64,000 bases of DNA from Acidobacteriota bacterium (GTDB taxonomy: Bacteria > Acidobacteriota > Terriglobia > Terriglobales > Acidobacteriaceae). The stretch is from positions 310,001 to 374,000 of the forward strand of contig JAJZBZ010000001.1 in NCBI GenBank assembly GCA_021846275.1. Reading direction: 5' to 3'. The notes beneath the pieces are model-generated. The model saw only the letters and a list, made by a program, of their open reading frames with translations, did not search any database and was not told the origin of the DNA. Of the stretch, positions 29,004 to 38,912 are shown one piece after another (the first letter of the stretch is position 1; each line of letters starts with the position of its first letter). A program made the position numbers and the translations under genes.

Positions 29004-29696
29004 AAATGGTTTTCCTCACGGCTGGGCCGCGAGATGGAACTGCTTGTCTTTGGCCACGGCGGATTGCCTGTGCTCATCTTTCCCACCTCCGGCGGACGCT
29101 TCTTCGAGTTTGAGGATCGCGGCCTGGTCGGCTCGCTCGCGGGCAAGATCGACGCGGGCCAGTTGCAGCTTTACTGCGTCGATGCCGTCGATATGGAGAG
29201 CTGGTACAACCGCGCCGTTCCGCCGCGCTGGCGCATCGCGCGCCAAGTGCAGTACGAGAGTTACGTGATGGAAGAAGTCGTGCCGCTGATGCTGCTGAAA
29301 AATCCCAATCCGAAGCGCATCACGCTCGGTTGCAGCTTTGGCGGATACCACGCAATGAACTTCGCGCTGCGCCATCCGGACCGCTTCACCGGCGCGCTGT
29401 CCATGTCCGGCGCATTCGACATGACCAGCTTCCTGCACGGCTATCACGACCAGGATGTCTACTTCCACACGCCGTCGCAGTACCTGCCAAACCTGAGCGA
29501 CCCGTGGCACTTCGACCACTTCCGACGCAACCAGTATGTGCTCGCAACGGGCTGGGACGACCAGTGCCTCGGCGCGAATCAGCAACTCGCCGCCACCCTT
29601 GCCAGCAAAGGCATTCCCCACGAGCTTTATATCTGGGACTCGTGGAACTCCCACGACTGGCCGACATGGGAGCGCATGCTGCATACGTATCTCTGA
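28986..29696 (+). CDS. Esterase-family alpha/beta hydrolase
   Basis: MIREYHKWFSSRLGREMELLVFGHGGLPVLIFPTSGG; nucleophile region LGCSFGGYHAMNFALRHPDRF; C-terminal DSWNSHDWPTWERML. Confidence 0.85.
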   Translation: MIREYHKWFSSRLGREMELLVFGHGGLPVLIFPTSGGRFFEFEDRGLVGSLAGKIDAGQLQLYCVDAVDMESWYNRAVPPRWRIARQVQYESYVMEEVVPLMLLKNPNPKRITLGCSFGGYHAMNFALRHPDRFTGALSMSGAFDMTSFLHGYHDQDVYFHTPSQYLPNLSDPWHFDHFRRNQYVLATGWDDQCLGANQQLAATLASKGIPHELYIWDSWNSHDWPTWERMLHTYL

Positions 29697-29741
29697 CGTC
29701 CGTCACACGACCCTCCCGGCGCTCACAGAACAAAACAGATA

Positions 29742-29805
29742 ATAGTTAAGTTTCCACTTGACTATTTTCTCAGTCCGGAAGATAGTAAAGTGTATGCTTA
29801 ACTGA
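29742..29805. promoter_or_regulatory. Two ArsR-operator-like palindromes upstream of the AHSA1/ArsR operon
   Basis: ATAGTTAAGT-TTCC-ACTTGACTAT (29742-29765) and ATAGTAAAGT-GTAT-GCTTAACTGA (29782-29805); same 10-4-10 geometry, 40-bp spacing. Confidence 0.65.
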
Positions 29806-29823
29806 AGCATCCGGAGAATCATC

Positions 29824-30333
29824 ATGACAGAACAGATCGCAGAAACAGGAATCGCCCATGCCAGCTTCACCCTGGAGCGCGAGTTCGACACGCCGGTCGA
29901 GCATGTCTTTGCAGCGTTTTCCGATCCGGCGCGCAAGCGGCAGTGGTTCGTCAACGACCTGCGCAGCGGCATGGACGTAGTTGAGTACAGCCTCGATTTC
30001 GCCGTGGGCGGACGCGAGCGGACACGCATGCGCACTGACCCGGCCAGCCCGATGCGCGGCGCCGACCTGACCAACGAAACCGTCTACATGGACATCGTCG
30101 AGAACGAGCGCATCGTGATGGCCTACACAATGGCCGTTGGTGACTATCGCATCTCGGCTTCGATGGCGAGCTTCGCATTCCTGAAGACGCCCGGCGGCGG
30201 AACGCGGCTCGTCTTCCATGAGCAGAGCGCGTTTTTCCCGAACTCCGACGGGCCGGAGCATCGGCGCGAAGGCTGGACGGGGATTCTCGACGCGATGGCG
30301 CGCGAGGTGAACGCGACGGCCAGCCACGCATGA
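29824..30333 (+). CDS. SRPBCC/AHSA1-domain protein
   Basis: FTLEREFDTPVEHVFAAFSDPARKRQWFVNDL and HREGWTGILDAMAREV. Confidence 0.9.
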   Translation: MTEQIAETGIAHASFTLEREFDTPVEHVFAAFSDPARKRQWFVNDLRSGMDVVEYSLDFAVGGRERTRMRTDPASPMRGADLTNETVYMDIVENERIVMAYTMAVGDYRISASMASFAFLKTPGGGTRLVFHEQSAFFPNSDGPEHRREGWTGILDAMAREVNATASHA

Positions 30334-30668
30334 GCAGGCACCGCAAAGACGCTGTCATTGAAAGCATCTTTCAGGCGCTTGCCGACCGCACGCGGAGACA
30401 GATGATCGAGCGCGTGAGCCAGTCACCGGCAACGGTTTCTGAGCTTGCGCGCCCATTCTCGATCACGCTGGCCGCCGCTGTGCAGCACGTTCAGCTATTG
30501 GAGCGCAGTGGCCTGGTGCGCACGGAAAAACAGGGCCGCGTGCGGCTCGTTATGATCGATCCTGCCGGCCTGTCCACGCTGCGCCTGTGGCTGGACGATA
30601 GGCGTAATCTGTGGGAGACGAGGCTCGACGGACTGAGCGCGATCCTGCGGGAAAATCCGAAACGTTGA
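30330..30668 (+). CDS. ArsR-family HTH transcriptional regulator
   Basis: IFQALADRTRRQMIERVSQSPATVSELARPFSITLAAAVQHVQLLERSGLVRTEKQGRVRLV; overlaps upstream CDS by ATGA. Confidence 0.92.
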   Translation: MSRHRKDAVIESIFQALADRTRRQMIERVSQSPATVSELARPFSITLAAAVQHVQLLERSGLVRTEKQGRVRLVMIDPAGLSTLRLWLDDRRNLWETRLDGLSAILRENPKR

Positions 30669-30677
30669 GGGAGAACG

Positions 30678-31214
30678 ATGGCTCAGAGTGCATGGGTCGG
30701 ACTGGTACGGGCGGTGAACGTAAGCGGCACCGGAAAGCTGCCGATGACGGAGCTTGCCGCAGCCTGTCGCGCGGCTGGGCTGACCGAGGTGAAGACGTAT
30801 CTGGCCAGCGGCAACGTTGTCTTCCGCGGCTCGTCTGCGGAGGTAAAAATCGTCGCCGCGCTCGAAGCGAAGCTCACGGAAATTCTTGGCAAACCGGCCA
30901 CTGTCCTGCTGCGCACCGCGCAGGCGTTCGACGACGCTCTGGCTCGCAATCCCTTTGCCGATCGCGAGCCATCGCGCACGCTGATTTATTTTCTGCCCCA
31001 CGCAGCCGAAGCCGACGCGGTGCAATCGGCAAAGGGACAGAAGAACGAGGAGATCGACGCCAGTGGTCGTGAGATTTTTGTCCACTATCCCGATGGCGTT
31101 GGCGAATCGCGGTTGCGCATTCCCGCCGCTGAGCGTGGCACAGCGCGCAATCTGAACACCGTGCGCAAACTGGCGGAGATGGCCCGCGCGCTCGACGCCG
31201 ACAGCTCGCGCTGA
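30678..31214 (+). CDS. DUF1697 family protein
   Basis: WVGLVRAVNVSGTGKLPMTELAAACRAAGLTEVKTYLASGNVVF. Confidence 0.85.
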   Translation: MAQSAWVGLVRAVNVSGTGKLPMTELAAACRAAGLTEVKTYLASGNVVFRGSSAEVKIVAALEAKLTEILGKPATVLLRTAQAFDDALARNPFADREPSRTLIYFLPHAAEADAVQSAKGQKNEEIDASGREIFVHYPDGVGESRLRIPAAERGTARNLNTVRKLAEMARALDADSSR

Positions 31215-31270
31215 GTAGAATGGGTCCACCATTGCAGCAAACATCCGGATAATGCAGCAGGGAGGCAGCG

Positions 31271-31675
31271 ATGCTCAAGGGATTTCGTGATTTTATTCTG
31301 CGCGGCAACGTGATGGATCTGGCCGTGGCCGTCATTCTCGGCGCTGCCTTCAACGGCATCGTCACCTCGCTGGTCAACGACATGCTCACGCCGCTGATTG
31401 CAGCCGTCGGCGGAAAGCCGGACTTCAGCGCGCTCATCCTCAACCTGCACGGCGGCCACATCCGCTACGGCAACTTCCTGAATGCGATTGCGAATTTTCT
31501 GATCGTCGCAGCGGTCATTTATTTCGGCGTGGTGCTGCCGATGAACCGCCTGATGGCGAGGCTGAAACCTGCTGCGGCTCCCGCCGCACCGACGACAAAA
31601 AAATGCGCCGAGTGCCTGAGTGACATTCCGCTCGCGGCGCGCCGTTGCGCCCACTGTGCCCAGCCAGTTGCTTGA
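31271..31675 (+). CDS. mscL: Large-conductance mechanosensitive channel with C-terminal zinc ribbon
   Basis: MLKGFRDFILRGNVMDLAVAVILGAAFNGIVTSLVNDMLTPLI; C-terminal KKCAECLSDIPLAARRCAHCAQPVA. Confidence 0.93.
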   Translation: MLKGFRDFILRGNVMDLAVAVILGAAFNGIVTSLVNDMLTPLIAAVGGKPDFSALILNLHGGHIRYGNFLNAIANFLIVAAVIYFGVVLPMNRLMARLKPAAAPAAPTTKKCAECLSDIPLAARRCAHCAQPVA

Positions 31676-31718
31676 TACGATTGCATCGACGGAGGTCGCG
31701 CCGATGCAAGCGCGGAGA

Positions 31719-34490
31719 TCACTCCATATCCCGCCAGTTCGCGCCGATGGCCACATCCGCCTCCAGTGGAACGCGCAGCGTCGCCACCGACTCCATCGAC
31801 TCTTTGACGAGCGCGGCGACCTCGGTCGTCTCACTCTCCGGCACATCAAGCAGCAGTTCGTCATGCACCTGAAGCACGAGCCGCGCGCCGAGTCCACGCG
31901 ACGCGAGCGCGCGATCCAGCGCAATCATCGCCAGCTTGATCAGGTCGGCAGCGGTGCCCTGTAGCGGGGTATTGATCGCCGTGCGCTCGGCAAATCCGCG
32001 CTGCGCCGGGTTGCGGCTGTCGAGGTCGGGAATGGGTCGCAGGCGACCGAAGAGCGTACGCACTGAGCCTTCGCGACGCACCTCGTCCAGGGTGCGATCA
32101 ATGAACGAGCGGACGCCCCGGTAGCGCTCAAAATAACGCTCGATATACTGCCGCGCCTCGGTCTGCGGAATGCCCAGCTGCGCGGCCAACCCGAACGGCG
32201 AGATGCCGTAGACAATGCCGAAGTTCACGGCCTTCGCGCGATTGCGCGTCGTCTTGTCGAGCTGGTCGATGGGTATGCCGAAGACCTCGCTCGCCGTGAG
32301 CGAATGTATGTCCTGGCCCGTGCGATACGCCTCCATCAGCAGCGGGTCTTCGCTGTAGTGCGCGAGCAGCCGCAGTTCAATCTGTGAGTAATCCGCGGAG
32401 AGCAGCACGTTGCCCGGCGAGGCGATGAAGGCCGCGCGAATCTCGCGACCCAGCTCCGTGCGCACGGGAATATTCTGAAGATTCGGATTGATCGAAGACA
32501 GCCGTCCTGTGGCCGTGGCCGCCGCCTGAAATGTCGTATGCACCCGCGCGTCAGAGTCAACCAGCGTCGGCAGAGTGTCGATGTAGGTGGACTTCAGCTT
32601 CGACAGATGACGGTGATCGAGAATCAGCCGCGCGATCTCGTGCTCCTCAGCCAAGCCCTCCAGCACGTCCTGCGCCGTCGAGAGCGACTTTGATTTGCCG
32701 CGCGAGGACGAATGCGGCAGCCCCATCTGCACAAAAAGCACTTCGCCAAGTTGCTTCGGCGAGTTCAGGTTAAAGCGCGCGCCTGCGAGCGAAAAAATCC
32801 GCTCCGCTGCCGTCTGCATCTCTGCCGCAAATCGTGTGGAAAGCCCAGCCAGCGCGGCCAGATCAACGCGGATCCCGGCCCGCTCCATGGCGAAAAGCAC
32901 CGGCGTCAGCGGCCGATCAATCTCACGGTAGACGCGGATTAGATCGAGCTTTTCCGCTTCCGCTATCAACGCAGGATGGAGCATGGCAATCGCGCGCGCC
33001 GCTGTGGCAGGAGTCGTGATCGGCGGCGCTCCATTGCGCGCCGCAACGTCGGCCAGCGTCTGTGTCGCGTGCGTTGGATTGAGCAGCCAGGAGAGCAGCA
33101 TCGTGTCTTCGAGCGGTCCGGCAAATGCCACGCTCCGATCCGCAAGCCGATGGAGCAGCGACTTTGCGTCGTGCGCAATTTTCGGAGTGCCCGCGTCCGC
33201 AAGCAGCGCCAGCAGCGGCTCCGCGAGCGCAAGCGTCAGCGCCGGACCCTCCGTCGCTGCCACGCCGACACGCAGCGGCTTTGTCTCAGTCTGCACAGAC
33301 GCGGGTTCAGCCAGATTCAGCATCGACTGTGCGGGCGGCGCGTCGTCAGTTTCGGCGTCTGTTGCCCTGACGGCGGAATCCGCGTCCAGTACGAGCGCAA
33401 AACCCGGCCCCGCCTGAACGATAAACGCCGCAACCTCGTCTTCGCCAGGCTCCTCAACTGTGGCCATGACGGTCCTGCCTTCCGCCTCGGCTGGCGTGAA
33501 CGCGCGCAGCATTGAGGTGAATTCAAGTTCGGTGTACAGCGCGCGCAGAGCGTCTGCATCTGGCTCGCCGACGCGCATCGCTTCCAGATCAAGCGCAACG
33601 GGAACCGAAGTGTGAATCGTGACCAGTTCTCGCGAGAGCAGTACGGTCTCGCGATTCTCAAGCAGAGATTCACGATAGCCCTTGCGCTTCACTTCGTCGG
33701 CACGCTCCAGCAACCCATCCAGCGAGCCGAACTCGCGAATCAACTCCACCGAACCCTTGTCGCCAATCCCCGGCGCGCCCGGCACATTGTCCACCGCATC
33801 GCCGCGCAGCGCCATCACGTCCACCACGCGCTCCGGCGGCACGCCCAGAACCTCTTCGACTTTCGCAGGATCGAGCACCAGATTTTCCTTCTGCGGATTC
33901 AGGATGCGGACACGATCCGTCACAAGCTGCATCATGTCCTTGTCCGGCGAAACGATGAAGACCGGGTGACCTTCAGCGGCTGCCTTCGCCGCCAGCGTGC
34001 CAATCACGTCGTCGGCCTCGTAGCCTTCCGCAGCCAGCACGGGAATGCGCATCGCCTCAATAGCGCGGCGGATGAAGGGAATCTGCCGCGAGAGATCCTC
34101 CGGCATCGCCTCGCGATTCGCCTTGTACCCGGCGTAATCCACCTCGATAAAGCCCTGCGCAGCAGCGCTCCATTTTTTCAGCGTCGTAATCTGCCGCGCC
34201 GTGGCGTCGCGAAAGACTTCGCCGGAGAGATCGAAGACCGCAGCCAGATGCACCGGCGCAAACTCCTTGCGCAGCCGCTCCAGCATGTTCACGAAAACGA
34301 AGATCGCAGCCGTCGGCTGGCCGCCGCGCGTGGTCATCGGCCGCGCGCGCTGCATCGCGTGATACGCGCGAAAGATGAACGACATCGTATCGAGCAGAAA
34401 TACCGGCGCAAGATCGCCAGCAGCGGCAGGAGAACTGACTTCAGGCATCGATTGCGAGTGTAGCAGCGCCGAGGGCTGGCGGTGAAACAT
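31719..34490 (-). CDS. polA: DNA polymerase I
   Basis: 923 aa; 5' nuclease domain (YEADDVIGTLAAKA, SPDKDMMQLV) and polymerase motifs (LLSADYSQIELRLLAHYS, RNRAKAVNFGIVYGISPFGLA, LQVHDELLLDVPE). Confidence 0.96.
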   Translation of the reverse strand: MFHRQPSALLHSQSMPEVSSPAAAGDLAPVFLLDTMSFIFRAYHAMQRARPMTTRGGQPTAAIFVFVNMLERLRKEFAPVHLAAVFDLSGEVFRDATARQITTLKKWSAAAQGFIEVDYAGYKANREAMPEDLSRQIPFIRRAIEAMRIPVLAAEGYEADDVIGTLAAKAAAEGHPVFIVSPDKDMMQLVTDRVRILNPQKENLVLDPAKVEEVLGVPPERVVDVMALRGDAVDNVPGAPGIGDKGSVELIREFGSLDGLLERADEVKRKGYRESLLENRETVLLSRELVTIHTSVPVALDLEAMRVGEPDADALRALYTELEFTSMLRAFTPAEAEGRTVMATVEEPGEDEVAAFIVQAGPGFALVLDADSAVRATDAETDDAPPAQSMLNLAEPASVQTETKPLRVGVAATEGPALTLALAEPLLALLADAGTPKIAHDAKSLLHRLADRSVAFAGPLEDTMLLSWLLNPTHATQTLADVAARNGAPPITTPATAARAIAMLHPALIAEAEKLDLIRVYREIDRPLTPVLFAMERAGIRVDLAALAGLSTRFAAEMQTAAERIFSLAGARFNLNSPKQLGEVLFVQMGLPHSSSRGKSKSLSTAQDVLEGLAEEHEIARLILDHRHLSKLKSTYIDTLPTLVDSDARVHTTFQAAATATGRLSSINPNLQNIPVRTELGREIRAAFIASPGNVLLSADYSQIELRLLAHYSEDPLLMEAYRTGQDIHSLTASEVFGIPIDQLDKTTRNRAKAVNFGIVYGISPFGLAAQLGIPQTEARQYIERYFERYRGVRSFIDRTLDEVRREGSVRTLFGRLRPIPDLDSRNPAQRGFAERTAINTPLQGTAADLIKLAMIALDRALASRGLGARLVLQVHDELLLDVPESETTEVAALVKESMESVATLRVPLEADVAIGANWRDME

Positions 34491-34491
34491 C

Positions 34492-35589
34492 TCACGTCAG
34501 CAGTATGCAGTCACCATAGCTGAAAAAGCGATACCGCTGCTCTACGGCGTGACGATAAGCAGCCAGCACGCGCTCGCGCCCGGCAAAGGCGCTGACCAGC
34601 ATGAGCAGGCTTGACTGCGGCAGATGAAAGTTGGTCAGCATCGCATCCACCAGACGGAAGCAATGGCCGGGCGAGAGAAAAATCTCCGTGCTGCCGGTGT
34701 GAGCCGTTGGCAGGCCGTGCTGCGCGGTCAGCGCGCAGTGCTCCAGCGTGCGCACGACCGTCGTTCCCACAGCCACGATCCGGCGGCCTTCGCGCCGCGC
34801 TATGTGAATCGCCTCCGCCGTCTCCTCCGGCAGCGTGTACGGCTCGCGATGCAGATGAATCTCGGCCAGCCGCTCAACGCGCAGTGGCGCAAAGGTACCC
34901 AGCCCGACATGGAGCGTGACGAAGCGGTGATCGACGCCGCGCGCCGCAAGCGCGCCCAGCATCTCCGGCGTGAAGTGCAACCCCGCCGTGGGCGCGGCCA
35001 CCGAGCCATGCTGCGCGGCATAGACCGTCTGGTAGCGCTCGCGGTCCGCAGGCTCGTCGCTACGATGGATGTACGGCGGCAGCGGCATGTGTCCAATGCG
35101 ATCCAATGCAGCAAAAAAATCCAACCCGGCAGCAGCAAAGCGCAGTCTGCGCTGGCCGAACTCACCCGTCGCGACGACCTCGGCACGCAGCACCGACTGA
35201 CCGGACGCGTCAGAAAAATCCAGCTCGTCGCCGACGCGAATCTTGCGGCCAGGACGCACCAGAGCCGTCCACTCGCCGTCCGCGTGCAGCTCCGCGAGCA
35301 GCACCTCGATCTCGCCCGTCGCCGGCTGGCGCTCGCGCAGATTCACGCGCCGTGCAAACAGCCGCGCCGGAATCACGCGGCTGTTGTTCAGCACAATCAG
35401 GTCGCCGGACTGGAGCAGCGCGGGCAAATCGGCAAACTGGCGGTCTGCGACCACGCCACTCGCGCGATCCAGATGGAGCATGCGGCTGGCTCCGCGCACG
35501 GCTGGCGGCTCTTGCGCGATCAGTTCCTCGGGCAGAGCAAAATCAAAATCAGAGACCAGCAGTTCGTCGTCGGTTCGAGCCGGGTTCAT
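34492..35589 (-). CDS. queA: S-adenosylmethionine:tRNA ribosyltransferase-isomerase
   Basis: [58 protein letters not shown]. Confidence 0.95.
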   Translation of the reverse strand: MNPARTDDELLVSDFDFALPEELIAQEPPAVRGASRMLHLDRASGVVADRQFADLPALLQSGDLIVLNNSRVIPARLFARRVNLRERQPATGEIEVLLAELHADGEWTALVRPGRKIRVGDELDFSDASGQSVLRAEVVATGEFGQRRLRFAAAGLDFFAALDRIGHMPLPPYIHRSDEPADRERYQTVYAAQHGSVAAPTAGLHFTPEMLGALAARGVDHRFVTLHVGLGTFAPLRVERLAEIHLHREPYTLPEETAEAIHIARREGRRIVAVGTTVVRTLEHCALTAQHGLPTAHTGSTEIFLSPGHCFRLVDAMLTNFHLPQSSLLMLVSAFAGRERVLAAYRHAVEQRYRFFSYGDCILLT

Positions 35590-36380
35590 TCGGTTTTTCC
35601 TGTACTCTGTGCGCGGTCCGGCATTGTTTCGCGGTGCTTCCCCACAGCCAGAAACTGCTCGGCTCGCGCGCGCGACGTCTCAATCGCGCAGTCCAGTTTT
35701 TTCCGCCACGCTTCCGTCGCCTCCGCCATTGCAGCCTCGTCAGCGGGCACGCGCAGCCACGGTCCCCAACTCACCACGATGCGGGTGAATGGCTTCGGAA
35801 TCTGGAAACGATCCCACGAGCGGAGCGTCCAGCATCGCTCCGGCTGAAGATGGAAACAGCCAATCGGAGCGCCCGTCATCTGAGCCAGCTTGATGGGTCC
35901 GTTTTTTGCGCGATGGATCGGCCCGCGCGGACCATCCGCTGTGAAGATCGCCGGGCGATTCGCGTTGAGCACAGCCTGCAATCCACGCAGCGCCTGTGCG
36001 CCGCCGCGCGAACTGGAGCCGCGCACCGCCGCGTAGCCAAAGCATTCCAGCACGCGTGTAATCAGCTCTCCATCAAAGCTCTGGCTGATGAGGATCGTCG
36101 CGCCCGTCGAGCGATAGTAGTACGTGCAGGCCAGCACGCACTGGTGCCAGAAACAGTAAATCTCGCGGCTCGGGGTGAAGCCGTGAAAGGCCGGCGTCAC
36201 GTCCGGCTCGGCGGTGACTTCAAATCGCCAGGTGCGCCCAACGACGTGAAGCAGCAGCCAGACAAGGCGCGGCACAACGGCCAGCAGCATTCGCTGGCCC
36301 GGCGTGAACTGGCTGGAAGATGGCCGAGGCACAAGATGGATTGTACCCGCAACGACGGAGCGAAACGAACCCTCGCGCAC
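35586..36380 (-). CDS. DUF374 / lysophospholipid acyltransferase-like protein
   Basis: [67 protein letters not shown]. Confidence 0.88.
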   Translation of the reverse strand: MREGSFRSVVAGTIHLVPRPSSSQFTPGQRMLLAVVPRLVWLLLHVVGRTWRFEVTAEPDVTPAFHGFTPSREIYCFWHQCVLACTYYYRSTGATILISQSFDGELITRVLECFGYAAVRGSSSRGGAQALRGLQAVLNANRPAIFTADGPRGPIHRAKNGPIKLAQMTGAPIGCFHLQPERCWTLRSWDRFQIPKPFTRIVVSWGPWLRVPADEAAMAEATEAWRKKLDCAIETSRARAEQFLAVGKHRETMPDRAQSTGKTE

Positions 36381-36384
36381 GTCT

Positions 36385-37644
36385 TCAGCTATAGCGCAGC
36401 CAGCGCATCAGCTCCGGCAGGGTCGCGCGTTTTCCATACATCAGGATGCCGACGCGATAGAGCCGCGTGGAGAACCAGAGCACAGCCCAGATCGCCACGA
36501 GCATCAGCGCAATCGAGGCTCCGATCTGCCACAGCGGCGGCATCTGCGAACCCATGCGCAGGAACATGACAATGGGCGTGCAGGGCGGGAAAAGCGAAGC
36601 GGCAACCACCCATTTCGAGTTTGGGTTGGTCGAGATCAGCAGGATCATGCTGAAGCTGAGCCAGACCGGAAGTGCGGCCAGCGGCGAATACTGCTGCAAC
36701 TCCTGCTCGGTTTCAAGCGTCGCGCCCAAGCCCGCGAAGAGCGCCGAGTTCAGCGTATAGCCCAACAGGAAATACACCGCAAAGAGCACGACCTGAAAGA
36801 TCGAAATGTGAATCTGAAGATTGCCGCTCAGGTACTCTGCGCCCAGCGCCGAGCCGGCAAAGGCCGCGCCGGCGCCCACCCAGATCAGAATCTGCGTCAT
36901 GCCGACCGCACCAATGCCGATTAGCTTGCCGGTGAGCATGTCGCTGGCCTTCACGGTCGAGAGCATCACCTCGAAGATGCGCGAAGTCTTCTCCTGAATC
37001 ACGGAGCGACCCACGTTGAGACCATAGATCATCGTCGTCATGGTCAGCAGCAGAGCCATGATGTAGGCCGAGTAGAAACTGGAGACCGCATTGCTCGTCA
37101 CTTCCGTTCCGTTTTTCACCTGCCGCGTATTCACCTTCACGGTCTTCAGCAGCGCATCCATTGCGCTCGCGGCCACGCCGCTCCGCGCCAGCCTTTGCCG
37201 CAGCAAGGCGTGATTCAGCGCGCTCTGGAGACGCTCTGCGGTTACAAAATCACCCGCCGTCTGCGCATCATAGGTCGCCTCAATCTGCCCATTTGCCGGC
37301 ACATCCACCCATAGAAATCCGTCGATCGATTTGTCGTCCACTTCCTGCACGAGTTTGGCGTGGTCGGAGTCCATCAGCATCCCCGGCATCTCCGCCGGAA
37401 ACAGGTCGACTGTCGCCTTCGCGTCGGCATCAGAGAGAATCTGCGTGCGAATCGCCGCGCCGAGGTCGGGATCGCTGCATGCAATGGCAATATGCTTGCC
37501 CGTGCCGGAGTGCTTGCCGGAGAGAAACGAAAGATAAAAGACGCCAGCAAAGACGGCAGGCAGCAGAATCGTCGTGATCAGAAACGTTCTGCCCTTCACC
37601 TGTTCCATATATTCGCGTTTGGCAATCAGCAGGACATTACGCAT
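36385..37644 (-). CDS. ABC transporter permease, NatB-like
   Basis: MRNVLLIAKREYMEQVKGRTFLITTILLPAVFAG; VIQEKTSRIFEVMLSTVKASDMLTGKLIGI; start placed at 37644. Confidence 0.88.
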   Translation of the reverse strand: MRNVLLIAKREYMEQVKGRTFLITTILLPAVFAGVFYLSFLSGKHSGTGKHIAIACSDPDLGAAIRTQILSDADAKATVDLFPAEMPGMLMDSDHAKLVQEVDDKSIDGFLWVDVPANGQIEATYDAQTAGDFVTAERLQSALNHALLRQRLARSGVAASAMDALLKTVKVNTRQVKNGTEVTSNAVSSFYSAYIMALLLTMTTMIYGLNVGRSVIQEKTSRIFEVMLSTVKASDMLTGKLIGIGAVGMTQILIWVGAGAAFAGSALGAEYLSGNLQIHISIFQVVLFAVYFLLGYTLNSALFAGLGATLETEQELQQYSPLAALPVWLSFSMILLISTNPNSKWVVAASLFPPCTPIVMFLRMGSQMPPLWQIGASIALMLVAIWAVLWFSTRLYRVGILMYGKRATLPELMRWLRYS

Positions 37645-38539
37645 CGACTTTGCCTCCGACGGTCTGAATGAATATCTCTTCCAGCGACGGCTCCACCAGT
37701 TCGAAGCGATAGATCGTCGCCTTTGCAGCAGCCTCGGCCAGCAGCTTCTGCGCATCGCCGTCTTCTTTCAGGCGAATCTCCGCGTGGCCACTGTAGTTGC
37801 GCGCCTCTGCAATCTCCGCGCTCCCGAGGAAGCTCTCATCGCCGGTAAATTCAATATGCACGCGATCCCGCTTGTAGCGGCTCTTGATCTCGCGCACGCG
37901 GCCGGAGAGCACCAGATTTCCCTGGTGGATCAGCGCAATGGAGTCGCACAGCTTCTCCACCTGATCCATGCGATGCGTCGAGAAGAGAATCGTGCGCCCC
38001 TGATCCTTCATCTCCAGCAGCGTGTCTTGAAGCAGCGTCGCATTCACGGGATCCAGTCCACTGAACGGCTCATCCATGATGATCAGTTCCGGCTCGTGAA
38101 TCAGCGCGGAGATGAACTGAATCTTCTGCTGCATGCCCTTGGAAAGCTCTTCTGTCTTCTTCAGGATCGACTGCGCGATGTCCAGCTTCTTGGCCCAGGC
38201 AATCGCACGTTTCTGCGCTTCTTCCGTCGAGAGTCCACGCAGCGTGCCCATGAAGATGAGCTGGTCGAGCACCTTCATCTTTTTGTAAAGGCCGCGCTCC
38301 TCGGGCAGATAGCCGACGCGCGTCAGGCTGGTGCGCTGGAATGGCTTGTCGAAGAGTGTGATCGCGCCGGAGTCCGGGGCAGTGATGCCGATCATCATGC
38401 GGATCGAACTGGTTTTTCCGGAGCCGTTCGGCCCCAGCAGGCCAAACATCTGCCCCGGTTCAATGGAAAAGCTCAGTTGATTGACAGCGACTTTGTCCTG
38501 ATATGCCTTGGTGACCGCAGCAAGTTCAACGACCGGCAT
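37637..38539 (-). CDS. ABC transporter ATP-binding protein, NatA-like
   Basis: MPVVELAAVTKAYQDKVAVNQLSFSIEPGQMFGLLGPNGSGKTSSIRMM, LSKGMQQKIQFISALIHEPELIIMDEPFSGLDP; start refined to 38539. Confidence 0.9.
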   Translation of the reverse strand: MPVVELAAVTKAYQDKVAVNQLSFSIEPGQMFGLLGPNGSGKTSSIRMMIGITAPDSGAITLFDKPFQRTSLTRVGYLPEERGLYKKMKVLDQLIFMGTLRGLSTEEAQKRAIAWAKKLDIAQSILKKTEELSKGMQQKIQFISALIHEPELIIMDEPFSGLDPVNATLLQDTLLEMKDQGRTILFSTHRMDQVEKLCDSIALIHQGNLVLSGRVREIKSRYKRDRVHIEFTGDESFLGSAEIAEARNYSGHAEIRLKEDGDAQKLLAEAAAKATIYRFELVEPSLEEIFIQTVGGKVDA

Positions 38540-38647
38540 TCGGCAGCTCCGATTCTGGATTTCCTGAGTTGCAACCACGATAGCACAGCGCAGGGCTTGC
38601 TCCATCGGCTTGCGGTTTGAAGATACCGGAGATAGATTGCAAGGAGC

Positions 38648-38869
38648 ATGCGGACACTGGCGCGAGCAGCGGTGGAGATTGGATTTATCGTCTTCCTGTT
38701 TTATTCCAACCTGCTGATGGGTGAGTTCACGCGCTCCGGTCAGGCGCACGCGCAGGGGCTGTTGTGGGCGCTGCGCGATGTGGTGACGCGCGAGAATCTG
38801 ACGGTTTCGCTGGTTGCGGCTGTGATCGGTTACGGTATCGTGGAGCTTCTGCGGAAGCGCCTTTCCTGA
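38648..38869 (+). CDS. Small membrane protein, 73 aa
   Basis: Two hydrophobic segments (VEIGFIVFLFYSNLLMG, LTVSLVAAVIGYGIVELL). Confidence 0.5.
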   Translation: MRTLARAAVEIGFIVFLFYSNLLMGEFTRSGQAHAQGLLWALRDVVTRENLTVSLVAAVIGYGIVELLRKRLS

Positions 38870-38912
38870 TCGCGGTGGCAGGCGAGCCGCGCGCGGTTGT
38901 AGCATCCGAAGT

